7,908 nt of DNA, taken from Parcubacteria group bacterium SW_6_46_9. Lineage in GTDB: Bacteria > Patescibacteriota > Minisyncoccia > Phycocordibacterales > SW-6-46-9. The position numbers were made by a program, and so were the translations under genes. Under the pieces are notes generated by a model that was given only the letters and a program-made list of their open reading frames with translations, ran no database searches and was not told the origin of the DNA. The stretch's first letter is position 1. Every line of letters starts with the position of its first letter. The DNA lies in the NCBI GenBank assembly GCA_003022255.1, contig PXPA01000062.1, positions 976-8,883 on the forward strand, given 5' to 3'. Of the stretch, positions 1 through 5,025 are shown piece by piece.

Positions 1-31
1 ACGATGGCAATGATGGCATCATTGCCATCGT
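1..31. repeat. Near-perfect 31-base palindrome inside the nuclease gene
   Basis: Bases 1-15 are the reverse complement of 17-31, with only the central base 16 unpaired. Arms begin ACGATGGCAATGAT. It lies in coding sequence and at the very edge of the window, so it could extend further. In the protein it covers the segment after SYDGND. Confidence 0.9.
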
Positions 32-647
32 AAGAAAGTATTTTCGTCTCAAATTCTAGACGGTCAGCAAATTGATCACGTTGCTTGTCAGCATTGGCAT
101 ACACAAAGTATCCGCGATCAGAAACTTCAAACCCATTCGCCCGCAAAATCCACTGATAGACTTCCATCTGGCGTTTCCAGGAATCCTGCCACCCGGCTTG
201 AAGATCAACCTCATCTTTTTTGGATGTTGCTTTGTAATCCACAACAGCCAGTACGTCGTCGTCGTTTATCCAGATATCATCAACTGCTCCGTAAATGATA
301 AAGCCGGTTGGTTCGTGTTTTGTGCGCACACCGGTAAAATGATGCCGCCAGTCATCAAGCTTGCGGTGCTGAAACGGTACGGCATCAATTCCGTGCTCTT
401 CCATCAGCGGGTGCGTTTTTGCCTCTTTTCGGTACTGATCAAACTCATTTTTCAGCAGTTGGTCTACAGCACTATTCAACGAAAACGGATATCCCGGCAC
501 GCGCTTGACGCCCAACCGTTGGTCAACATAAAAACACCGTGGGCATTCTACAAAGAGGTTAATCTTCGATCGGCTAACCTCAAATCCTTCTGGATTGTTT
601 GGATCAAATATGTATTTGGTTCTTGGAACGTTGTAATACTGCGACAT
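1..647 (-). CDS. PD-(D/E)XK nuclease, Cas4/RecB-like (3' end outside window)
   Basis: The reading frame is open from an ATG at 647 to the left edge (215 codons plus 2 bases), so the C-terminus is missing. Residues near 120-139 read GAVDDI then VVDYK, which fits the acidic residue and the D-x-K pair of the PD-(D/E)XK fold (D123 or D124, D137, K139). QMEVYQW at 160-166 fits the Q-xxx-Y motif of RecB/Cas4-type nucleases. A Cys pair, C35 and C38 in ECPRC, resembles the N-terminal half of the four-Cys Fe-S site of Cas4/AddB enzymes; the other half would lie beyond the window. The ATG is the only reasonable start, because an in-frame TGA lies seven codons upstream and no good Shine-Dalgarno sequence is adjacent. 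It follows the ATP-cone/Mrr gene by about 70 bases on the same strand, so co-transcription is possible. The exact role (repair, recombination or defence) cannot be told. The fold is confident, the function is not. Confidence 0.85.
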   Translation of the reverse strand, partial: MSQYYNVPRTKYIFDPNNPEGFEVSRSKINLFVECPRCFYVDQRLGVKRVPGYPFSLNSAVDQLLKNEFDQYRKEAKTHPLMEEHGIDAVPFQHRKLDDWRHHFTGVRTKHEPTGFIIYGAVDDIWINDDDVLAVVDYKATSKKDEVDLQAGWQDSWKRQMEVYQWILRANGFEVSDRGYFVYANADKQRDQFADRLEFETKILSYDGNDAIIAI

Positions 648-687
648 AAAAACTTGTATTAGATATCAAATCTGAAAACTTGTTTTT

Positions 688-715
688 TCTCCTTTCTCTT
701 TTATCTTTAATCCAA
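688..715. repeat. Degenerate heptanucleotide-period array (4 units)
   Basis: TC-rich units with a 7-base period (TCTCCTT, TCTCTTT, TATCTTT, AATCCAA) lie just after the stop of the ATP-cone/Mrr gene. This is the weakest of the nine arrays and could be chance low complexity. Confidence 0.45.
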
Positions 716-716
716 C

Positions 717-1565
717 TTATACATGACAGAGATGATTTACCTCATCCATCACTTCAGTAACTTGCTCGTCGGTAAACCCTAATGCTTTCAGTTTATCTTC
801 CTGATTACGTAAATTTTTACATAGCACGACATCTTGCTTGGTTAATTCCTGTTTGTGCGAATTATTCAGGGTCGTCAGCGCTGTCACTGGCTGCAAGCTG
901 GTTTCGGTTATCAAGTCCTCCAGGCTTTGATCGTCTGGATAATCCCAACCGATCATCTCCAGGCCCGTACACTCACCGTAATCTTTCGCCTGGTCAGAAA
1001 ATTTTGTATTTGTTACAACCCAGTACGCAACATCACGCTCGCCGTCAGCAAACCGACCGTGATTATTTTTGGCGATATCATCAAACCGAGCACGCACATA
1101 AAGCGGTGTTTGTACTGATGATTTGATTGAGCGTTCGTTATGGAATTTTGCCTCAACAAACGCTAATCTGTCTTCGTTTATAGCGACAACATCAACTTCA
1201 TGGTCAATACATGATCCTTGCACAATCACCCCAACTTCTGTATCAAAACCTTTCGCCGCAAAAATGCGTGCAACAAACGACTCAAACGGGTAGCCGGTCG
1301 GCCCAAGATCGGCCAGCGACTCACGTAGTGAGTACTGAGCAGCATACGCTTTGCGATGTTCTTTCAGCTTCTTGTAGGCAAGCTGATAAATTGTACTGGT
1401 AGTTATTTCCCCGTCCGAAGCTTTCTGTATCTCCGTAACAATTTCCGCAACCACATCATCAGGTGCGTGTGCTTGTTTTAGTGACTGGCGCAATTTACCT
1501 TTGTCAAACGGTACTGCTTTCCCATCTTGTTTGATAACTTCCGGAGTTTTTTGGTCTTGAGGCAT
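717..1565 (-). CDS. ATP-cone domain fused to Mrr-type restriction endonuclease
   Basis: The protein has 282 residues. Residues about 8-88 look like an ATP-cone, the nucleotide-sensing domain known from ribonucleotide reductase and NrdR (VIKQDGKAVPFDKGKLRQSL, then a helical part ending YAAQYSLRESL). Residues about 92-205 look like the Mrr_cat/Holliday-junction-resolvase-like endonuclease fold: FESFVARIF with E95, HEVDVV with D125, and the E138-A-K140 signature, together forming an E-D-ExK active site. The C-terminal 60 residues are charged and helical without a clear family. Such ATP-cone/Mrr proteins are known in bacteria, but their biological role is not settled; nucleotide-gated DNA cleavage is an inference. 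The start is chosen because an extended -10 box abuts the ATG. The gene lies upstream of the PD-(D/E)XK gene on the same strand and diverges from the small plus-strand genes. Confidence 0.85.
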   Translation of the reverse strand: MPQDQKTPEVIKQDGKAVPFDKGKLRQSLKQAHAPDDVVAEIVTEIQKASDGEITTSTIYQLAYKKLKEHRKAYAAQYSLRESLADLGPTGYPFESFVARIFAAKGFDTEVGVIVQGSCIDHEVDVVAINEDRLAFVEAKFHNERSIKSSVQTPLYVRARFDDIAKNNHGRFADGERDVAYWVVTNTKFSDQAKDYGECTGLEMIGWDYPDDQSLEDLITETSLQPVTALTTLNNSHKQELTKQDVVLCKNLRNQEDKLKALGFTDEQVTEVMDEVNHLCHV

Positions 1566-1571
1566 GGGTTA

Positions 1572-1582
1572 ATTTTAGCACA
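1572..1582 (-). promoter_or_regulatory. Extended -10 box of the ATP-cone/Mrr gene, leaderless arrangement
   Basis: On the minus strand the sequence reads TGTGCTAAAAT: the -10 hexamer TAAAAT plus an upstream TG. Only six bases separate it from the ATG, so transcription would start at or next to the start codon. No good -35 hexamer is visible; that position falls in the heptad array upstream. Confidence 0.55.
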
Positions 1583-1588
1583 GGTAAG

Positions 1589-1637
1589 CGAATGCAGAAT
1601 TTAGAATATCGAATTTTGAAAAGATTCAAGATGTAAG
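1589..1637. repeat. Heptanucleotide-period array, 7 units, upstream of the ATP-cone/Mrr gene
   Basis: On the minus strand, seven consecutive 7-base units can be read, including CTTACAT, CTTGAAT, CTTTTCA, AAATTCG and AAATTCT. The gene-proximal 30 bases (1591-1620) closely match 4460-4490, upstream of trmD. An imperfect hairpin (1638-1643 with 1659-1664) lies just beyond. Confidence 0.75.
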
Positions 1638-1694
1638 CCCTTCTTCGCACAAGGCTACGAGGGGTAAAATTTATGATTCAAGAAAATATTATAT

Positions 1695-1722
1695 TTGACA
1701 TATTATTTATGTCTATTAATAT
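1695..1722 (+). promoter_or_regulatory. Promoter of the 66-residue small gene
   Basis: A perfect TTGACA (-35) at 1695-1700 is followed after 16 bases by TAATAT (-10, 4 of 6 matches) at 1717-1722. Transcription would start at about 1728-1729, on the ATG of the small gene. Confidence 0.6.
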
Positions 1723-1727
1723 TAGTA

Positions 1728-1928
1728 ATGGAAATCCTCCAATTTCTTCTAGCAAAATCACTCTGTATTACGATGGATATTCAAAAGCAAATGGAGGAGG
1801 TTCTTCGAAAATTTGATCCGGAAACACCTTTTGAGCTTATTACTGTTCACCAAAACCCAAGAACTCCAAACGAACCAACCAGCGGAGCCGATGAGGAAAT
1901 AGAGCCTGAGGACACCCTATGGAAGTAG
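1728..1928 (+). CDS. Small hypothetical protein (66 residues)
   Basis: I do not recognise this protein. It has a short hydrophobic start (MEILQFLLAKSLCI), an amphipathic charged middle (MDIQKQMEEVLRKF) and a Pro/Glu-rich acidic tail ending EPEDTLWK. The frame stays open further upstream to a TTG at 1695, but that TTG is part of the TTGACA -35 box, so the ATG at 1728 is preferred and would be leaderless. An internal ATG at 1773, giving 51 residues, is the alternative. The GGAGGAGG at 1793-1800 only encodes protein and has no start codon behind it. The case for a real gene rests on a good promoter at its 5' end and a strong intrinsic terminator 17 bases after the stop. It could instead be a small RNA with an incidental frame. 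Confidence 0.55.
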   Translation: MEILQFLLAKSLCITMDIQKQMEEVLRKFDPETPFELITVHQNPRTPNEPTSGADEEIEPEDTLWK

Positions 1929-1944
1929 GAGGCCACATCACGCA

Positions 1945-1973
1945 CCCCGGCACATGCCACTGCCGGGGTTTTT
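1945..1973 (+). terminator. Intrinsic terminator after the 66-residue gene
   Basis: A perfect 8-base-pair stem (CCCCGGCA with TGCCGGGG, 1945-1952 and 1961-1968) closes an 8-base loop and is followed by five T. The downstream TTGACA begins only five bases after the T tract. Confidence 0.85.
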
Positions 1974-1977
1974 CTAT

Positions 1978-2006
1978 TTGACAATTTAAATATTTTTTAT
2001 TACTTT
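1978..2006 (+). promoter_or_regulatory. Promoter candidate of the 107-residue gene
   Basis: A perfect TTGACA at 1978-1983 follows the preceding terminator almost directly. The -10 is weak: TACTTT at 17-base spacing, or TATTAC at 15. It is about 50 bases before the ATG. Confidence 0.4.
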
Positions 2007-2056
2007 GGAACTGGAGTTCAATTTCGCTGCTCTTTCTACTTGTTCTCCAGATAACT

Positions 2057-2380
2057 ATGCTTAAAGAGTCGGAAATGCTTACGTCTTGGACGCAATCTCA
2101 CGATATTGAGGAGTTGCAAGATGCTGCTCAATCACTTATCAAAAGACACCGAAAATGCTCTGGTGAGGTATACGGTATCACCTACCTAGAAGCCCTGGTG
2201 TTAAAAAGGCTGGGTGCTGTTGTAAGACGAGAGCGAGCTGGGCACATTATCGATGAAAGCTGGATATACATGATTCAGTACCGAGGCCTTCTATTCAAGG
2301 CGAAAAATGAAGAAAGAGTGCCTCAGCTCGAGAAGAGTCAGCCGCCCAAGAGACTGGCTCGGCGTCAAGCATTTCAGTAA
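2057..2380 (+). CDS. Hypothetical protein (107 residues)
   Basis: I do not recognise this protein. It appears mostly helical and soluble, with a charged N-terminal half (SHDIEELQDAAQSLIKRHRK), a hydrophobic centre (ITYLEALVLKRLGAVV, then SWIYMIQYRGLLF) and a strongly basic, Pro-containing tail (KSQPPKRLARRQAFQ) that could contact nucleic acid. No signal peptide or clear membrane segment is seen. Start: ATG 2057 has no Shine-Dalgarno sequence; ATG 2075 has a purine stretch (AAAGAGTCGGAA) before it and would give 101 residues. The gene is bounded by a TTGACA box upstream and an excellent terminator about 40 bases after the stop, so it is probably a single-gene unit. Existence is fairly likely, function unknown. 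Confidence 0.6.
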   Translation: MLKESEMLTSWTQSHDIEELQDAAQSLIKRHRKCSGEVYGITYLEALVLKRLGAVVRRERAGHIIDESWIYMIQYRGLLFKAKNEERVPQLEKSQPPKRLARRQAFQ

Positions 2381-2416
2381 ACATATTTGGCGCGAGTGGA
2401 TTGGAGCCACGTTTTC

Positions 2417-2460
2417 CTGCCTGGTCACACATGCCGTTGTGATCAGGCAGTTTGTTTTTG
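2417..2460 (+). terminator. Intrinsic terminator after the 107-residue gene
   Basis: A 13-base-pair stem (2417-2429 with 2438-2450, one G-T wobble) closes an 8-base loop and is followed by TTTGTTTTTG. It shares the octamer CACATGCC across its loop with the previous terminator. Confidence 0.88.
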
Positions 2461-2505
2461 TGGTCTCATACAAATAGTAAAAATGAAAGCGGCAATTTAC
2501 CGTAA

Positions 2506-2575
2506 TCCTTTCGACTTTTGACTTTCAACTTTTACTACCTTACTTACCACTCACTACCCACTACTCACTATTCAA
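2506..2575. repeat. Heptanucleotide-period array, about 10 units, over the 3' end of mnmA
   Basis: In steps of 7 bases from 2506 the units are TCCTTTC, GACTTTT, GACTTTC, AACTTTT, ACTACCT, TACTTAC, CACTCAC, TACCCAC, TACTCAC and TATTCAA. This is the longest array in the window. It drifts from a GACTTTT type to a TACTCAC type. The mnmA stop codon (2561-2563) lies inside it. Confidence 0.8.
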
Positions 2576-3727
2576 TTCCTGAATTATCCCTCCCCCCAAA
2601 CAAACCTCACTGTCATACACCACACACGACTGACCAGAAGCTACCGCTCGCAATGGTTTATCAAATATTACTCTTGCCTCATGCCCTGAACCGAACTGGT
2701 TCGGAGTTTGACTTTTGACTTTTAATTTACATTTTTCCAGTGGTTGGTTATAACGAATTCGAGCTTTGTACCTACCCGCAGTTGGCTGTGAAGTTATCCA
2801 GTTCGTATCAGTGAGCGTTATTTCTTTACCGTTATACACAGGCCCATCTGGGCTGTTATTTTCCGTGAGAGTGATCGTGTTATTTTGAATATTTTTATCA
2901 ATCACATACCACGGACCACTACTTGGTTCTTTTTTAGTCACTTCAAAACCACGACGCTGGCCAATTGTATATACTTCGGCTCCTTCGTGAGTACCGATAA
3001 CTTCACCGTCTTCATTACACACATTACCGGATTTAAGGTCAATAAACTGAGACAAAAAATCTTTCATATCGACCTCACCAAGGAAACATAAACCCTGGCT
3101 GTCTGGTTTATCAGCAACCAGTACGTCAAGCTCATCTGCTAATGTGCGAACTTCCTCTTTTTGAAGATGTCCGATTGGAAATAGCGTATCCTGCAGTTGT
3201 TTTTGACCAATTCTGTACAGAAAATATGTCTGATCCTTATGTTCATCTACCCCTTGGAGTAGATGAGAGTTTTTAATTTTGAATTTTGAGTTTTGAGTTT
3301 CCCGCCGAAGGCGGGCGTAGTGTCCGGTCGCAATGTAATCCATGTCTCCCTGATTTCCTGCCCACTCATAGAAAGCCCCGAACTTAATCTGCCCATTACA
3401 AATCACGTCCGGGTTCGGTGTTCGGCCTGACTTGTACGCAGACACCATATAATCAACGACCCGATTTTTGTATTCTTCAACCAGATCAACTGTACGGAAA
3501 TCAATTCCTAATTGAGCAGCAACATCCATGGCATCCTGACGTTCGGCCTCCATTGAGCAGTCCAAAAACGGTGGCTGCCAGACAGACATAAAGCAACCAA
3601 CAACATGGAAACCTGCTTGTTTCAGCAGTGCCGCCGAGGTTGATGAATCAACACCACCGGACATGGCCACATAAACCGTCTTTTCTGATTTGTTGTCTAT
3701 ATTTTTAATATGATTGGGTAGGTCCAT
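2561..3727 (-). CDS. mnmA: tRNA-specific 2-thiouridylase MnmA
   Basis: MnmA activates U34 of tRNA(Glu/Gln/Lys) with ATP and inserts sulfur to give s2U34, with sulfur delivered as a persulfide from a cysteine desulfurase. The protein has 388 residues, near the usual family length. Visible motifs: the PP-loop SGGVDSS at 23-29; NPDVICN with the first catalytic Cys, C110; GHYAR at 135-139; KDQTYFLYRI at 164-173; DSQGLCFLG with the second catalytic Cys, C214; GQRRG at 256-260; and the C-terminal barrel ending ARVIFDKPLRAVASGQSCVVY. The ATG at 3727 is preceded by AGGA about 10 bases away, the best Shine-Dalgarno-like site in the window. It starts 44 bases after trmD, probably in one transcript. Oddities: residues about 143-154 and 333-341 come from heptanucleotide repeats, and the last residues and stop codon lie in another array. 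Both catalytic cysteines are kept, so the enzyme should work. Confidence 0.97.
   Translation of the reverse strand: MDLPNHIKNIDNKSEKTVYVAMSGGVDSSTSAALLKQAGFHVVGCFMSVWQPPFLDCSMEAERQDAMDVAAQLGIDFRTVDLVEEYKNRVVDYMVSAYKSGRTPNPDVICNGQIKFGAFYEWAGNQGDMDYIATGHYARLRRETQNSKFKIKNSHLLQGVDEHKDQTYFLYRIGQKQLQDTLFPIGHLQKEEVRTLADELDVLVADKPDSQGLCFLGEVDMKDFLSQFIDLKSGNVCNEDGEVIGTHEGAEVYTIGQRRGFEVTKKEPSSGPWYVIDKNIQNNTITLTENNSPDGPVYNGKEITLTDTNWITSQPTAGRYKARIRYNQPLEKCKLKVKSQTPNQFGSGHEARVIFDKPLRAVASGQSCVVYDSEVCLGGGIIQELNSE
2706..2733. repeat. Heptanucleotide array inside mnmA (4 units)
   Basis: The units GTTTGAC, TTTTGAC, TTTTAAT and TTACATT encode part of KCKLKVKSQT in MnmA. The GACTTTT core also appears in the array at the 3' end of mnmA. 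Confidence 0.75.
3267..3301. repeat. Heptanucleotide array inside mnmA (5 units)
   Basis: Five clean 7-base units: GAGTTTT, TAATTTT, GAATTTT, GAGTTTT and GAGTTTC. It encodes TQNSKFKIKNS in MnmA between GHYAR and the KDQTYFL motif, a naturally variable surface loop of the family. Confidence 0.85.
3301..3315. repeat. GC-rich perfect hairpin next to the mnmA array
   Basis: CCCGCC and GGCGGG form a 6-base-pair stem with a 3-base loop, directly abutting the AT-rich array. It encodes the ARLRR stretch, so it lies wholly in coding sequence. Confidence 0.7.
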
Positions 3728-3771
3728 GTAATATCATTCCTAAGTTATATAAAAACACCACTTCATTTATA

Positions 3772-4458
3772 TTACTGGCTGTTTTTTGAGTTTTGATTTT
3801 TGGATTTTGCATTTCTGATTCGCCATTGACGAATTTTCTCGTGGTGACCAGAAAGTAACACACTCGGCACGTCATAGGTTTCGTCTCCATGTTCAATTTC
3901 TTTTGGCCGTGTGTATACCGGTGCTCCAGCCGCCTCTCGATCTGATTCAAGAGACGCTTCATTGCCCAGCACACCATCCACATTTCGGGATACTGCATCA
4001 ACCATGACAAGTGCTGGTAGCTCCCCGCCGGACAGGACGTACGGGCCAGCCGATACAAGTTCCGGATCTAACGCGTTTACTACCCGCTGATCGATGCCTT
4101 CGTACCGCCCACAGATAATAATTGCATGCTTCAAATCGTTTTTTATATCTTGCGCCATCTCCCTATCAAACTGTTGCCCTCGAGCAGACATCAGAAAAAC
4201 TTGTGAATTTTGAATTGTGAATTGTGAATTTTCTTGCGCGGCTTCAACAGCCCGCAAGATTGGCTTTGCCTCCATCACCATACCCGGCCCACCGCCATAC
4301 GGCGGCCCGTCAATGCTGTCGTGTTTGTCATCAGTATAATTCCGTGGATCATATACTTCCACAGAAATTTGGCCGTCTTCTTGAGCCCGCCCGACGATTG
4401 ATTCATCTGTGTAGCTGGTAATCAGGTCGGGAAAAATTGTAATAACGGAAAATTTCAT
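3772..4458 (-). CDS. trmD: tRNA (guanine-N1)-methyltransferase TrmD
   Basis: TrmD methylates N1 of G37 in tRNAs with G36, using S-adenosylmethionine, and so prevents +1 frameshifting. The protein has 228 residues. Motifs: the start MKFSVITIFPDL; GPPYGGGPGMVM at 51-62; CGRYEGIDQRV at 116-126; YVLSGGELPA at 140-149 in the trefoil-knot cofactor site; LGNEASLESD at 164-173, where the last Asp fits the proposed catalytic base; YTRP at 182-185; VPSVLLSGHHEKIRQWR at 198-213. The usual GDY before VLSGGEL is GPY here (P139). Residues about 77-85 (NSQFTIQNS) and the last about 13 residues (KSKNQNSKNSQ) are encoded by heptanucleotide arrays, and the C-terminal helix seems shortened. It lies upstream of mnmA on the same strand. 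ATG 4458 has no Shine-Dalgarno sequence. Confidence 0.97.
   Translation of the reverse strand: MKFSVITIFPDLITSYTDESIVGRAQEDGQISVEVYDPRNYTDDKHDSIDGPPYGGGPGMVMEAKPILRAVEAAQENSQFTIQNSQVFLMSARGQQFDREMAQDIKNDLKHAIIICGRYEGIDQRVVNALDPELVSAGPYVLSGGELPALVMVDAVSRNVDGVLGNEASLESDREAAGAPVYTRPKEIEHGDETYDVPSVLLSGHHEKIRQWRIRNAKSKNQNSKNSQ
3781..3822. repeat. Heptanucleotide array over the 3' end of trmD (6 units)
   Basis: The units GTTTTTT, GAGTTTT, GATTTTT, GGATTTT, GCATTTC and TGATTCG encode the last dozen or so residues of TrmD, just before its stop at 3772-3774. Confidence 0.75.
4203..4230. repeat. Heptanucleotide array inside trmD (4 units)
   Basis: The units are GTGAATT, TTGAATT, GTGAATT and GTGAATT, almost identical, and encode NSQFTIQNS in the loop between AVEAAQ and VFLMSARG. 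Confidence 0.85.
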
Positions 4459-4460
4459 AA

Positions 4461-4495
4461 ATGCTAGAGTTTAGAGTATCGAATTTAGAATTTAA
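4461..4495. repeat. Heptanucleotide array upstream of trmD (5 units)
   Basis: The units ATGCTAG, AGTTTAG, AGTATCG, AATTTAG and AATTTAA begin two bases before the trmD start. Bases 4460-4490 align with 1591-1620 with one 1-base gap and three substitutions. The trmD promoter must lie in or next to this array; no convincing -35/-10 pair is seen. Confidence 0.75.
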
Positions 4496-4597
4496 GAATC
4501 ACGAAGTAACAACTTGATTGTACCAGCTTTTTTGTGGTTGAATAAAGATGGAAACGAACCTTCGCTCTTTTGCTCTTAGTTTCTTGAGATAGTTGCC

Positions 4598-4942
4598 ATG
4601 AAATATCATAAGCAAGTAAGCTCGGTTTTCTGGATAGGGCCGTTCATCATCTGCTCTTTTGTCGTTTTTCTGGCAGTAAGACTTGCAGGTGCACTGGGTT
4701 TTACACCAGATATGGAGATAGCGTCTATTGTTGAAATTATTGCGGTGTCAGCCATCTTCCTTTTGGCTATTTTCTTTTCGCTCGCGTACTTTTTCCTTGT
4801 GAATAAACCGAAAGTACGAGAAAGAATGAGCGAATCAGAGCATATGTGTAGAGTAGTAGTAGCCGCTTGCGACCTATGTATCGGGTTAGCAATGTTTTTT
4901 CTTTCAGGTGTGCTATTCTGGGTTGCAAGCGTTTTCTTTTGA
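4598..4942 (+). CDS. Small membrane protein (114 residues, three predicted helices)
   Basis: I do not recognise a family. Three hydrophobic segments are plain: about 9-35 (from VFWIGPFIICSF), 41-68 (from IASIVEIIAVSAIF) and 86-114 (from VVVAACDLCIGLAM), the last running to the C-terminus. A charged loop (NKPKVRERMSESEH) lies between segments 2 and 3. By the positive-inside rule the N-terminus (MKYHK) and this basic loop would be cytoplasmic only if segments 1-2 form a hairpin, which fits. The start ATG has no Shine-Dalgarno sequence; GATAGT four bases upstream could be a -10 box, but no -35 is convincing. A strong terminator follows, so it is probably a single-gene unit, set between trmD (divergent) and khpA (convergent). 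The minus-strand frames opposite it lack these features. Confidence 0.65.
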   Translation: MKYHKQVSSVFWIGPFIICSFVVFLAVRLAGALGFTPDMEIASIVEIIAVSAIFLLAIFFSLAYFFLVNKPKVRERMSESEHMCRVVVAACDLCIGLAMFFLSGVLFWVASVFF

Positions 4943-4986
4943 TGAAAACACCAAAGAGATATTTTATCTCGATACCCCACCCGGAC

Positions 4987-5025
4987 AACCCCATCCCTGA
5001 ATCTCAAGGGGTGGGGTTTTCTTTT
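4987..5025 (+). terminator. Intrinsic terminator after the membrane-protein gene
   Basis: A 12-base-pair stem (4987-4998 with 5007-5018, one wobble) closes an 8-base loop, followed by TTTTCTTTT. Upstream ACCCCACCC (4974-4982) can pair with the same 3' arm (5009-5017), giving an alternative structure. Confidence 0.85.

Noticed and set aside
72..662. Long plus-strand open frame (196 residues)
   Set aside because: It lies antisense to the nuclease gene, whose frame contains recognisable PD-(D/E)XK motifs. The plus-strand protein has no family features.
1695..1727. Longer N-terminus of the small gene from a TTG start
   Set aside because: The TTG is the beginning of a perfect TTGACA -35 box with a -10 at correct spacing, so this stretch is promoter, not coding.
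2506..3315. CRISPR array
   Set aside because: The repeats are 7-base tandem units without spacers and lie partly in coding sequence; no cas gene is nearby.
3705..4058. Second minus-strand frame overlapping trmD and the mnmA start
   Set aside because: It is an out-of-frame reading of trmD; the trmD frame has all family motifs.
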